Shown: positions 6,571-14,583 of the stretch, one piece after another
Layout of the letters: every line of letters starts with the position of its first letter
Numbering within the stretch: position 1 is the first letter of the stretch
Assembly: GCA_022508735.1 (NCBI GenBank)
Contig: JAFLUQ010000042.1
Coordinates: 1-15,824, forward strand
Source: Oscillospiraceae bacterium
GTDB taxonomy: Bacteria > Bacillota > Clostridia > UMGS1883
DNA length: 15,824 nt
Direction of reading: 5' to 3'
Notes under the pieces: model-generated
Seen by the model: only the letters and a program-made list of their open reading frames with translations
Databases searched by the model: none
What the model was told of the DNA's origin: nothing
Translations under genes and position numbers: made by a program

Positions 6571-7120
6571 GTGCTTTTCCTCCGATCTTTTTTGCCGCGT
6601 CTACAATTCGTGTAATACGGCCCTTCTTTGGTCTTTCTATGCGCGCGTCAGCTTCGTACACGCAGCCGAGGGTCTCCATTACCCAGGGCAGCTCCGCGCG
6701 AAGGCGCACCTCTGTTTCTCCCCGGCCGCCCTTTTGGAACATAAGACTCATGCAGTCGTTCATCTCCCACAGGGCTCCCGGATTTTGCACATATATGCTC
6801 CCAAGCTCGTTTTTATGTACCTTATAAAGCTTGGGCGCTTTGATCCGCTTTCCGCAAAGCTTATATGCCGCCTCATACACCACTCGGGTCTTTGCGGCAT
6901 AAATCACCTCAATGGTCTCGGGCTTTTTCCAGTCCGCCCCGAGAGAGCCAAAAACCTCATCCAGCTCATTTTTATATGCCGCGGCGCTTTTGAAAAAATT
7001 CTGACAGCCCACGCAGGCGCACTTCACAAGGTAATTCGGCTGCGCACCGTAGTATTCACGAGTCGCTGCTAAGTCTACACCTATCACATAGTCTCCGAAC
7101 AGAAGCTTTTTAAGTGACAT
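6560..7120 (-). CDS. Conserved-looking hypothetical protein with N-terminal Cys cluster
   Basis: A 186-residue, probably cytosolic protein that I cannot assign to a named family. It starts with FGDYVIGVDLAATREYYG, then a compact cysteine cluster C34-A-C36-V-G-C39-QNFF, then a segment LGADWKKPETIEV (60-72). A middle region with aromatic and acidic residues follows, and the tail is basic (KKGRITRIVDAAKKIGGK). The three closely spaced cysteines could bind a metal, though a fourth ligand is not obvious nearby (C89, C123 and C153 are distant). There is no signal peptide or membrane segment. The ribosome binding site AAGGAG lies 9 bp before the ATG. Its 11-bp overlap with the following DUF975 gene suggests the two products may be needed together, but no function follows from that. 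Confidence 0.8.
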   Translation of the reverse strand: MSLKKLLFGDYVIGVDLAATREYYGAQPNYLVKCACVGCQNFFKSAAAYKNELDEVFGSLGADWKKPETIEVIYAAKTRVVYEAAYKLCGKRIKAPKLYKVHKNELGSIYVQNPGALWEMNDCMSLMFQKGGRGETEVRLRAELPWVMETLGCVYEADARIERPKKGRITRIVDAAKKIGGKAHGN

Positions 7121-7133
7121 AATGCACCGCTCC

Positions 7134-7814
7134 TTAGCTTAACAGCTCCAGCACAACAGCGCGGGAATTTTCCGCTGCCACATGCCTGAACTGCTCATAG
7201 TCCATCTCACCCTTGCCGCTGTAGCTGTCGGATATGGAGCGGATTATGGCGAAGGGCACATTATTTATGTGGCAGACCTGCCCTATGGCCGCACCCTCCA
7301 TCTCGCAGGCTATGGCGTTAAACGCGGCGGCAAGCTCCGCTTTTTTTTCGGCAGACGCCACAAACTGGTCGCCGGAAACTATGGTTCCAACGAGGCTCCT
7401 TATACCCAGCCTCCCGGCTGCGGCGCATATCTCTTCTCCCAGTGTTTTATCAGCAGGCAGGCGAACAAGGTTTATTCCGCTTATCAGCCCCACCGGGTCG
7501 CCCAGCGGCGAGGTATCCATATCGTGCTGCACTGCGGCGTCAGCCACGGCTATGTCGCCTATCTCAAGCTCCGCCGTCAGCGAGCCTGCCACGCCGGTGT
7601 TTATTACAGAGCGAGCGCCGTAGCGCAGTATCATAGTCTGGGCACACACTGCGGCAAACACCTTGCCTATGCCGCACACCGCCGCTACTACACTTTTTCC
7701 CTGCAAGGTTCCGGTGGTAAATTCAATGCCGCTCACAGTCTCACTTTTCGTGTCCTTCATAAGCGCCTTAAGTGCATCCACCTCAATATCCATTGCTCCG
7801 ATAATTCCAATCAT
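7134..7814 (-). CDS. mtnN: 5'-methylthioadenosine/S-adenosylhomocysteine nucleosidase
   Basis: The 226-residue protein is full length for MtnN/Pfs. It hydrolyses S-adenosylhomocysteine to adenine and S-ribosylhomocysteine, and 5'-methylthioadenosine to adenine and methylthioribose. MIGIIGAMDIEV at the N-terminus, GVAGSL (75-80), GDQF (148-151), CEMEGAA (170-176) and SISDSYSG (193-200) are the family blocks. E11, E173 and D196 correspond to the catalytic and purine-binding residues E12, E174 and D197 of the E. coli enzyme. It overlaps luxS by 4 bp (ATGA), with GGAGAG upstream of the start, so the two enzymes of S-adenosylhomocysteine recycling are translated together. S-ribosylhomocysteine, its product, is the substrate of the LuxS encoded just before. 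Confidence 0.97.
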   Translation of the reverse strand: MIGIIGAMDIEVDALKALMKDTKSETVSGIEFTTGTLQGKSVVAAVCGIGKVFAAVCAQTMILRYGARSVINTGVAGSLTAELEIGDIAVADAAVQHDMDTSPLGDPVGLISGINLVRLPADKTLGEEICAAAGRLGIRSLVGTIVSGDQFVASAEKKAELAAAFNAIACEMEGAAIGQVCHINNVPFAIIRSISDSYSGKGEMDYEQFRHVAAENSRAVVLELLS

Positions 7815-8281
7815 TCGCTTCTCTCCCCCGGATATTTAAAGTCTATTTCCCCATAGCTTTTAAGTGCGCCAAGATACTTGCGGCACTCGATTTTAGCACT
7901 TTCGAGGTCAAGTTCAAGGTAGTTGCCGCACTCTTTGCGGCTGGCGCCGAAGACCTCCCCCTCATGGGCTATGATCTTTTCAAGAGTTTCAAATACCACC
8001 CGGCGAACGGTATCGGGCTCCACGCCGCGGGTCAAAAGGTAAAAGCCCGTGCGGCAGCCCATTGGGCCAAAATATATGACGCTGTCACCAATATCGGAAT
8101 TACGGACATATGTTGCGAACATATGCTCCACCGTGTGCATGGTTATATTATCCATATAGTCGCCGGCATTAGGCTTTCTTGTGCGCATATCAAAGGTGGT
8201 GATATCACCGTCAACGCGGGAAATGTATATCCCCGGTTCAATAAAATCATGATCTACACTAAAGCTGGTTATCCTGTTCAT
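7811..8281 (-). CDS. luxS: S-ribosylhomocysteine lyase LuxS
   Basis: A 156-residue cytosolic metalloenzyme, full length. It cleaves S-ribosylhomocysteine to homocysteine and 4,5-dihydroxypentane-2,3-dione, the precursor of autoinducer 2. The metal site H49-T-V-E52-H53 (HTVEHMFATYVR) plus C118 (KECGNY) is intact, E52 is the catalytic acid/base, and the active-site C76 lies in GPMGCRTGFY. The ribosome binding site AAGGAGG is 9 bp before the ATG. The first 23 bp of the gene lie inside the 3' end of the VanW-family gene, and its stop overlaps the mtnN start. The enzyme set MtnN plus LuxS completes the activated methyl cycle; whether AI-2 is used as a signal cannot be told, since no Lsr or LuxP-type receptor is in the window. 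Confidence 0.98.
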   Translation of the reverse strand: MNRITSFSVDHDFIEPGIYISRVDGDITTFDMRTRKPNAGDYMDNITMHTVEHMFATYVRNSDIGDSVIYFGPMGCRTGFYLLTRGVEPDTVRRVVFETLEKIIAHEGEVFGASRKECGNYLELDLESAKIECRKYLGALKSYGEIDFKYPGERSE

Positions 8282-9848
8282 CTGCTGGTTCCTCCTTTAT
8301 CGGGCCCACATTCACAACGGTATTCTGGGCTTTATATGTACTCTTTCCGAGGTTTTCACGCTTTATTACCGCGCCGTCTTTATATACCACGCGAAAGCTC
8401 TCCACTACATAGCCTCTGGTCCCGCGCTGTTTCACAACGCGTTTTCCGGGAGAAAGGGAGTCGTCAGTTACCTCTTTAGTGGTCGGCTCTATGACAGAAA
8501 GAGTATTATTTTCAATTTTGATCTCAGAGAAGCTGTCGTCATTCTGGCCGCGAATCTGCACCGTAAGCTTTCCGCCGTCTACTGAGGCAAAAATCTTTAT
8601 AGGAGCCGAGCTGCTGTTTTTAAATTTAAAATCCTGCGTAGGATAGCTTATGGCCGCATCCTGCCCCAAGGGGAGATATGCAACAGGCAGGGAGTGATTC
8701 GAGCGGCGAACGATTTCCATATTTGAATAAAGTGCCGCATTATACAATGTGCTTGACACCTGACACACTCCGGCGCCCACTGTGTCCACCACAGTTCCAT
8801 TGGAATAGCCCCTGGCAACCTGATAGCCCTTTTCAGCGGTTATGTCGCCATTGTGGTCATTGAATGAGAAGGTTTCACCGGGCAGCAGTTCTGCTCCATT
8901 AAGGAGATCTGCCGCTATTTTTATATTTTTGGATCGGGTCACATATCCGGTGTCAAACTCTGTAGTGCGTTCACCCAAAACATCGGGGTAAAGCGCTTCG
9001 TCCGGCAGAGGAGCAACGCTCTCGGTGTCTATCAGAAATTCATATACCGCACCCTCACCGGTGTTATTCTTCTGTATCTCTCTGGCCGCATCAAGATTAA
9101 AATTCTTTACAGTGGCTGTCACGCTGCCGTCAGAGTTTCTGCCATATGGCGCGTGAGGATTTACGGCGGTTCGCAGGTATATATCGTCCACATTTGGCTG
9201 TTCAAAGGGAATAATATTCACCGGCACCTCAATGGGAGAGTCAAAATCGGTTATTTCACCGATAAGCTCAAGGAGCCGCCCGATGTCGGCCTCGCAGCCA
9301 TTTTCACCGTTAGTTACTACGACCTTATCATCCTCAATGCTATATGTAGATTCAGTAGGGAGCGTAGAGAAGCTCTCAAGATATTCCCTTACCTCCGCAC
9401 TGATTTCGGCGCTCACCAAAGCTTCAGATGAGGAAAACCTCTGCGGCAAAACGAAAGAGCGGCATATAGCCAGCACCTTTTCCGCAAAATCTCCGCTTTT
9501 GCCAAGTTCATAAGCCTCACCTACAAGAGCGTCGGTCTTATATCTGATCCCCAGCTCATCAAGGGTGAAGGTGCGGGAGTTTTCGCCGAGATCAACTGTG
9601 ATCCTGCGATTTGAGAATTCCTGCTCCAGCGCGGCCACGGCCTCGGCAGTCTTCATACCGCCTATGCGCACTCCGTCAACATATACGTTACGTATTATTT
9701 TGTCTGACCCTGCCTCCGCCGCTGTCGCCAGCGCCGCTGCGCCGACAACAGCCAACAGCAGAAGCATAACGACAAGAAATACCACAAGTCGTTTTATTTT
9801 TCTGTTTTCAATTTTTGTTTGTTTGATTTTTGTCTTTCTCAGAGCCAT
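8259..9848 (-). CDS. VanW-family envelope protein with PG-binding and G5-like domains
   Basis: A 529-residue protein anchored by one N-terminal membrane helix (about 19-44) after a very basic tail (RKTKIKQTKIENRKIKR), with the rest outside the cell. The order is a PG_binding_4-like segment (about 55-210, the YoaR-type arrangement), a VanW domain (about 297-430), and a G5-like C-terminal module (about 455-515, VVKQRGTRGYVVESFRVVYKDGAVIKRENL). The VanW core GAGVCQVSSTLYNAALYSNMEIVRRSNHS (358-386) is well conserved and includes C362. VanW was named from a vanB-type vancomycin cluster, but the chromosomal proteins have no proven role in resistance, and no other van genes are here. A role at the peptidoglycan is inferred from the domains. 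GGGAGGGAG precedes the ATG at 9848. Its 3' end overlaps luxS by 23 bp. Confidence 0.92.
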   Translation of the reverse strand: MALRKTKIKQTKIENRKIKRLVVFLVVMLLLLAVVGAAALATAAEAGSDKIIRNVYVDGVRIGGMKTAEAVAALEQEFSNRRITVDLGENSRTFTLDELGIRYKTDALVGEAYELGKSGDFAEKVLAICRSFVLPQRFSSSEALVSAEISAEVREYLESFSTLPTESTYSIEDDKVVVTNGENGCEADIGRLLELIGEITDFDSPIEVPVNIIPFEQPNVDDIYLRTAVNPHAPYGRNSDGSVTATVKNFNLDAAREIQKNNTGEGAVYEFLIDTESVAPLPDEALYPDVLGERTTEFDTGYVTRSKNIKIAADLLNGAELLPGETFSFNDHNGDITAEKGYQVARGYSNGTVVDTVGAGVCQVSSTLYNAALYSNMEIVRRSNHSLPVAYLPLGQDAAISYPTQDFKFKNSSSAPIKIFASVDGGKLTVQIRGQNDDSFSEIKIENNTLSVIEPTTKEVTDDSLSPGKRVVKQRGTRGYVVESFRVVYKDGAVIKRENLGKSTYKAQNTVVNVGPIKEEPADEQDNQL

Positions 9849-9860
9849 GGGGCTCCCTCC

Positions 9861-11078
9861 CTATTTCTTTTTCCTAAGCATTGCATCTTTAACTACTGGC
9901 TTGTCCACTCTAATATAAAGCGTCATGGCAGCGTGGCGTGCCACGTCGATCTCCTCGCCAAGCTCGTCAGTCATGTATTCGACCTTCTGAGTGAAATACG
10001 GCTGTCCGGGCTGGATGACCTCTATCTCGTCGCCCTTAAAGAAGCGATTTCGCTGCGAGACCTTTGCAACATGGGTCTCACAATCATAGTCCTCTACGAT
10101 GCCTATTATATCACATTCACGGATATATGAGCTGCTGCCGTAGATCTGAGCTCCGGCCATAGGGATGCCGAAGAAGAAGCCCGTGTAGTATTCACGGTGG
10201 CTGACCTTGCATACCTCCTCATACAGGGAATTCGCAAGCTCTCTGCCCCATTCTCCGGCCATATAAGCATCTATGGCGTTCCTATAGGCCTGAATTATTG
10301 TAGCTACATAGTATTCGCTCTTTACGCGGCCCTCGATCTTCAGCGATACGGCGCCGCTTTCTATAAGCTCGGGGATATGCTCTATCATGCAGAGATCTTT
10401 GGAATTAAAGATGAAGCTGCCCCTCTCGGTCTCATAGATAGGGAAGTATTCTCCGGGCCGCTTTTCCTCCATAAGAGTGTAGTTCCAGCGGCAAGGGTGC
10501 GAACAGGCCCCCTGATTGCTGTCGCGGCAGGTCATGTAGTTACTGAGCAGGCACCGCCCCGAGTAGGATACGCACATGGCCCCGTGAACGAAAACCTCCA
10601 GCTCGCAGTCGGTTTTGTCGGCTATTTCCCTGACCTCAGCGAGGGTCATTTCCCTTGCCAGCACCACCCTTTCAGCTCCGTGATCCTTCCAGAAATTCAC
10701 CGTTGCCCAGTTGGTGTTATTGGCCTGAGTGCTGATATGGATGGGGAGCTTTGGCGCTGCCTTTCGGCACAGCTCAAAGGCCCCCGGGTCGGAGATCAGC
10801 ACCGCGTCGGCCCCCAGCTCATATATTTCACGGAAATACCGCTCCATGTCCTCTAAATCACGGTTGTGGGGAATTATGTTTGCCGTGACATATACCTTCT
10901 TACCCATTTTGTGGGCAAACTCTATTCCCTCACGCATTTCGTCGGGCGTGAAGTTATCCGCCGCGGTGCGGAGGCTGTAGGCCTCACCGCCGATGTATAC
11001 CGCGTCCGCGCCGTATTTCAGCGCAATTTTTAATTTGTATAAATTTCCCGCCGGGGCGAGAAGCTCGATCTTTTTCAT
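9861..11078 (-). CDS. trhP: Peptidase U32-family protein, TrhP-like (tRNA 5-hydroxyuridine synthesis)
   Basis: A 405-residue U32-family protein. The N-terminal TIM-barrel-like part starts with ELLAPAGN..KLKIALKYGADAVYIGG. The U32 signature EVFVHGAMCVSYSGRCLLS (161-179) is complete. Cysteines C169, C176, C192 and C196, in C-x6-C-x15-C-x3-C, fit the iron-sulfur site of this family. Despite the name these proteins are not proven peptidases here: TrhP (YrrO in B. subtilis) hydroxylates U34 of tRNAs using prephenate-derived chemistry. The length (close to YrrO) and a trmR-like gene two positions upstream favour this role over RlhA (23S rRNA) or UbiU/V. The ribosome binding site AAGGGA is modest. 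The gene begins 12 bp after the preceding gene and is followed 12 bp later by the VanW gene. Confidence 0.85.
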   Translation of the reverse strand: MKKIELLAPAGNLYKLKIALKYGADAVYIGGEAYSLRTAADNFTPDEMREGIEFAHKMGKKVYVTANIIPHNRDLEDMERYFREIYELGADAVLISDPGAFELCRKAAPKLPIHISTQANNTNWATVNFWKDHGAERVVLAREMTLAEVREIADKTDCELEVFVHGAMCVSYSGRCLLSNYMTCRDSNQGACSHPCRWNYTLMEEKRPGEYFPIYETERGSFIFNSKDLCMIEHIPELIESGAVSLKIEGRVKSEYYVATIIQAYRNAIDAYMAGEWGRELANSLYEEVCKVSHREYYTGFFFGIPMAGAQIYGSSSYIRECDIIGIVEDYDCETHVAKVSQRNRFFKGDEIEVIQPGQPYFTQKVEYMTDELGEEIDVARHAAMTLYIRVDKPVVKDAMLRKKK

Positions 11079-11090
11079 GCTTTTTGTCCC

Positions 11091-13904
11091 TTATCTGATT
11101 ATTTCTATTACCTTTACCATGCCGCGCCGGTTTTCACCTGTGCGGATAACCGTGCCCGGTGCAATGGTGCAGGCTCCGGTGTTTTCATCGTAATACTGCC
11201 CGGCAGCGGAGCTGTCGTCTTCATCATATAATATCACGGTTTCCACATCCTGTCCGCCGCGGCTGCCCTCCAGATATATGGCGGTCTTGCCGTCTACAAA
11301 GGTGATCGCCGCGCGGCTGACGACAAATTCCTCCTCGTCCCACACAATTTCTTCTGTAGGATTGAGCAGCAGCACACACTCGCCCTTGCCGTAAACAAAG
11401 CCGGTGTACGCAGCTCCGTCATAGAGGTCATCAAAAGTGAGAACTTCTACATCTGTAGCCTTTATATTTTCATAATTGCCGTAATTCGGATCATCCTTGC
11501 TTTGACACACCGCCATGATCACAGCCTTCGGCGAAAGGGCGCCTATGCCTATCGTCTGTGCCCTTGCATTAAAGACCGCATCCTCTATGGGCCGCACCGG
11601 CATATCCTCAGTGGAAAGTCTATTTAGATACCAGTATCCGGATACGATATCACCATACATTTTCCGATAATATTTTTCGAGCTTTAAAACGCGGGTCTCG
11701 GGGCTTTTCAGCATCCCGTTCACTTTTTCATAGGCCGCTTCACGGCTGAGGGTCTGCCGCCCTTCATCTGTGTCCAGCTGCATATCGTCTGTGAGGATGC
11801 CAATGGCATGATATCCACTACGATATTCACTCTTACCTACAAAAATTACGCCATATTCAGGCTTGCCGAGATCCGACATTTCCGCCGTATCAACAATAAA
11901 AATATATCCATCATCATATCCGTCTATGGATTCGTACATTGAGGGCATGTATTCTTCAGTGGTAGCCTCGGTAAGAAGCACCACATCGGAATATCCGTCA
12001 TTGTCTCCGTAATACCAAATGTTTTTGCCGTTGTTTTCCGGGAAAAACATCTCCGTCCACCCGGCCACGATGTCATCAGGGTCAGACGGATCGCCGCCCT
12101 TTTCTACGGCAAATACGCTGGCATATCTCTCAGGCTGAGAAGCTGCGCTGAGCCGGAAGCCTTCACTTTCACAGGTGACAACGGAATATACCCGATACCA
12201 CTTGTCTTTCTGCGATATTTTAACGACCCGGTATTCCGTCCCCATGTTTATCAGCTCGGAAATATATCCCGCAGCCTCTGAGGCCGTCATTTTTTTTGGC
12301 TCCGGGTCACCCCCGTAAATATCCACAGTGTCAGCAAGATAACACTCACGGATATCGCCGTATACGTCGATGACCTTGATCACCGCACTGTGACCGTATA
12401 TGTCATCCCTCTCCTCCACGCTTATCAGATACACGGGTTTGGAGGAATGCAAAGCCTCTCCCTTATAATCAAGGAGGACATTTTCCAGCAATATACAATC
12501 GTTATCACCGGATATATATGCGCTGTACGACTGCTGCTCCGTAAAGAATTGGCTTACAGGGCCGGCAAGCACATCATTCGGGACTCCGTCTTTCACCCCA
12601 AGTCTGCGGGCAAAAACGAACGCGTCCCCGTTTATTTCCCGCCCGTCAAGGCTGAGTACTCCATCGGTAAATGACGCTTTGGCGTTTTCAACTCTTTCCA
12701 TATGAAAGTTATTGTATCCGTCCGCGACAATACCGACAATCTCTCTATCAAAGATATTACTTTTAGTCCTGCTGTCGTACTTTATGATACGTTTTCCTCC
12801 GCCCTCCGCCAAAAGCCGCCGGATATACTCCGTCGCCTCGTCGGCGTTCAGCCTTGTGCCGTCATTTTCATCGTCATATATACGAACCACATCGGCCGTG
12901 CGACATTGGTTAACATATCCGTATGCGTCAAGAATTTCAAATGTATTCCTATCTCCGTAATCCCAGTCGATATCTTCCCGAAAGCCTATTATCATTCCGT
13001 AACGGTCCGGTCTGTAAGCCTCCGCATAGGCTATCATGCCGTCGCAGTTTATCGCAACGACCGCACCCGCATCTACGCCGCTGTCCATAAGTGATTTTAC
13101 GCTCAAACCGTTAAGGCGCGAAACCCTGCTCTCAAAATAAGAGGAAACCGTATTAGCCGCAACATCAAAAACAATATTGCTCATCTCAGCAAAAGATGTG
13201 GAAATATTATGCAGCACAAGGCCGCCCTCGCACACCGTTGTAGTGAGAGTGGCAAGATAACTATTGCCGGAAATCTCTTCAAGCTTTGCGGGAGCGCCGT
13301 CATAATCAAAGAAAACATAGTCCGACGGGGCGTAATCCGCGACTTCAGCACCGAAAATTACATTAAACTTCCACGTGCCGTTTTCGTCAGTCATAGATTC
13401 TAACACCGATTCAGAGGAATAGATGAACACAAGGGCGTATTCATTCAGGCCGTCGCCGTTATTGTCAACAAGCTTGATACGGCCGTCTCTGCCGCCGAAA
13501 ACCGCGGCATAGTCCGCCGCCTTGGAACCGGGGCTTAGCCGGCCGCGGTCAAGGTTAACATAAACCTTTGCGTCTTTCGCCATGTTATTTGGCCCGTACT
13601 CCGGTGAACGCACCTCTGTGATATTTCGTCCCTCCTCGGGAACAGCGCTCAGAACCACGCTGTGGCCGCTTTCGTCACTGCCGACTGTCACTTCACAGCT
13701 CTGACCGAAATATATCACCGCGTCTCCGCAGCCAATGCCAAACACACCTATGACGTTTCCGTCATGGGCGCTCAGCGTGACCGTGCGAGAGGCCGTGTCA
13801 ATATCCGAAATAACAGCCTTGTAGGCCGCCTCTCCCTCCGCTACGGCACTGCCTGCAGCGAACAGAATCAATATGAAAATAAAGGTTACAAGCAGTTTTT
13901 TCAT
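11091..13904 (-). CDS. Large exported protein with repeated modules, function unknown
   Basis: A 937-residue protein with a signal peptide (MKKLLVTFIFILILFAAGSAVA, residues 1-22) and no other membrane segment. I recognise no enzyme family. The sequence looks like degenerate tandem modules. Acidic DxDG-type segments are followed by alternating hydrophobics: LVDNNGDGLNEYALVF (145-160), SGDNDCILLENVLL (465-478) and YGDNDGYSDVVLLTEA (632-647). Each is followed by a beta-rich block and then an A-x-EAA-x-Y-I/V-x-x-L/M helix-like block: LNADEATEYIRRLL (352-365), MTASEAAGYISELI (539-552), LSREAAYEKVNGML (719-732). Then comes RIIKYD / RVVKIS / RVLKLE. The acidic loops resemble those of clostridial S-layer-associated proteins and could bind calcium, but no SLH, LPXTG or choline-binding anchor is visible. 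The protein is strongly acidic by eye. The ribosome binding site AAGGTG lies 5 bp before the ATG. It sits between the trmR-like and trhP-like genes, an odd place for a surface protein. Confidence 0.85.
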   Translation of the reverse strand: MKKLLVTFIFILILFAAGSAVAEGEAAYKAVISDIDTASRTVTLSAHDGNVIGVFGIGCGDAVIYFGQSCEVTVGSDESGHSVVLSAVPEEGRNITEVRSPEYGPNNMAKDAKVYVNLDRGRLSPGSKAADYAAVFGGRDGRIKLVDNNGDGLNEYALVFIYSSESVLESMTDENGTWKFNVIFGAEVADYAPSDYVFFDYDGAPAKLEEISGNSYLATLTTTVCEGGLVLHNISTSFAEMSNIVFDVAANTVSSYFESRVSRLNGLSVKSLMDSGVDAGAVVAINCDGMIAYAEAYRPDRYGMIIGFREDIDWDYGDRNTFEILDAYGYVNQCRTADVVRIYDDENDGTRLNADEATEYIRRLLAEGGGKRIIKYDSRTKSNIFDREIVGIVADGYNNFHMERVENAKASFTDGVLSLDGREINGDAFVFARRLGVKDGVPNDVLAGPVSQFFTEQQSYSAYISGDNDCILLENVLLDYKGEALHSSKPVYLISVEERDDIYGHSAVIKVIDVYGDIRECYLADTVDIYGGDPEPKKMTASEAAGYISELINMGTEYRVVKISQKDKWYRVYSVVTCESEGFRLSAASQPERYASVFAVEKGGDPSDPDDIVAGWTEMFFPENNGKNIWYYGDNDGYSDVVLLTEATTEEYMPSMYESIDGYDDGYIFIVDTAEMSDLGKPEYGVIFVGKSEYRSGYHAIGILTDDMQLDTDEGRQTLSREAAYEKVNGMLKSPETRVLKLEKYYRKMYGDIVSGYWYLNRLSTEDMPVRPIEDAVFNARAQTIGIGALSPKAVIMAVCQSKDDPNYGNYENIKATDVEVLTFDDLYDGAAYTGFVYGKGECVLLLNPTEEIVWDEEEFVVSRAAITFVDGKTAIYLEGSRGGQDVETVILYDEDDSSAAGQYYDENTGACTIAPGTVIRTGENRRGMVKVIEIIR

Positions 13905-13938
13905 AACTGCACCTTGCTTTCTATATAGCTCTTAAAAT

Positions 13939-14583
13939 CTATTTCTTCACCGACAGCGCCACACCGTCGCCCACAGGCAGCAATGTCGTGGTTAGCTGCG
14001 GATCATGCGTTATGGCCTCGAGATACTGCCTGAGCCGCTTTACTATCGTGATCTTGCGGCGGATCACATTATTGTCGTCGCCGGTCATGCCGTGGAACAG
14101 GATATTATCGGAAAGCAGTATTCCGCCGCTGTTTAATAGCCTCATGATTTCAGGCAAAAACTCGATATACTGCCCCTTGGCGGCATCGAGAAATACAAAG
14201 TCAAAGCCGCTGTCGAGCCATGATAGCACCTCGGCAGCCTCGCCCTCAATGACCTTGATCTTGTTTTCATAGCCCACCTTGAACACATTGTCCACGGCTA
14301 TATCGGCGTGCTTTTTATAGCGCTCGATAGTGACTATTTGGCTGTCGTCAGGGAGATTATCTGCCATAAGTATGCTGCTGTAGCCCACAGCCGTGCCAAC
14401 CTCCAGCACCCGCTTCGGCTTAGTAAGTGATAGAAGAGTCACGATAAGCTGTTCGGTGTCGCGGGAAACTATCGGAGCATAGCTCTCGGTCATGGCTGAT
14501 TTTTGCCTCAGCTCCTCCAGAAACTCGCTCCGCCGCGGCAGAAGCGAGGCCAGATATTCCTTTTCGTTTTCAATGCTTTCCAT
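13939..14583 (-). CDS. trmR: TrmR-like O-methyltransferase (tRNA 5-hydroxyuridine methyltransferase)
   Basis: A 214-residue class I SAM-dependent methyltransferase of the COMT-like (Methyltransf_3) family. From the ATG at 14583, motif I is VLEVGTAVGYSS (59-70). The metal- and substrate-binding blocks FLDAAKGQY (131-139) and LLSDNILFHG (156-165) are present, with D133, D159 and N160 as likely divalent-cation ligands. B. subtilis TrmR (YrrM) methylates 5-hydroxyuridine 34 of tRNA to 5-methoxyuridine, and its gene is next to the U32 genes yrrN/yrrO; the same partnership is seen here. A caffeoyl-CoA-type or other small-molecule O-methyltransferase cannot be excluded from sequence alone. A GTG at 14589 is an alternative start two codons earlier; GGCGG lies 7 bp before the ATG. 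It overlaps the preceding gene by 14 bp. Confidence 0.88.
   Translation of the reverse strand: MESIENEKEYLASLLPRRSEFLEELRQKSAMTESYAPIVSRDTEQLIVTLLSLTKPKRVLEVGTAVGYSSILMADNLPDDSQIVTIERYKKHADIAVDNVFKVGYENKIKVIEGEAAEVLSWLDSGFDFVFLDAAKGQYIEFLPEIMRLLNSGGILLSDNILFHGMTGDDNNVIRRKITIVKRLRQYLEAITHDPQLTTTLLPVGDGVALSVKK

Noticed and set aside
6443..7072. + strand open frame of 209 codons opposite the DUF975 and Cys-cluster genes
   Set aside because: The minus-strand genes have good ribosome binding sites and family patterns; the + frame has low-complexity, non-domain composition.
7182..7856. Long + strand open frame (224 codons) opposite mtnN/luxS
   Set aside because: It is the antisense shadow of mtnN, which is intact with catalytic residues; the product is unlike any family and has no ribosome binding site.
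7100..8300. SAH or SAM riboswitch controlling mtnN/luxS
   Set aside because: Both genes overlap their upstream neighbours, so there is no leader that could hold a riboswitch.
8259..9848. Vancomycin resistance function for the VanW protein
   Set aside because: No vanH, vanA/B, vanX or vanRS genes are nearby, and chromosomal VanW-domain proteins are widespread without resistance.
9861..11078. Secreted collagenase/protease function for the U32 protein
   Set aside because: There is no signal peptide, and the Cys cluster and neighbouring trmR fit a tRNA-modification role; the peptidase name is historical.
11091..13904. S-layer (SLH-domain) protein
   Set aside because: Composition and acidic loops recall such proteins, but no SLH motif can be found at either end.
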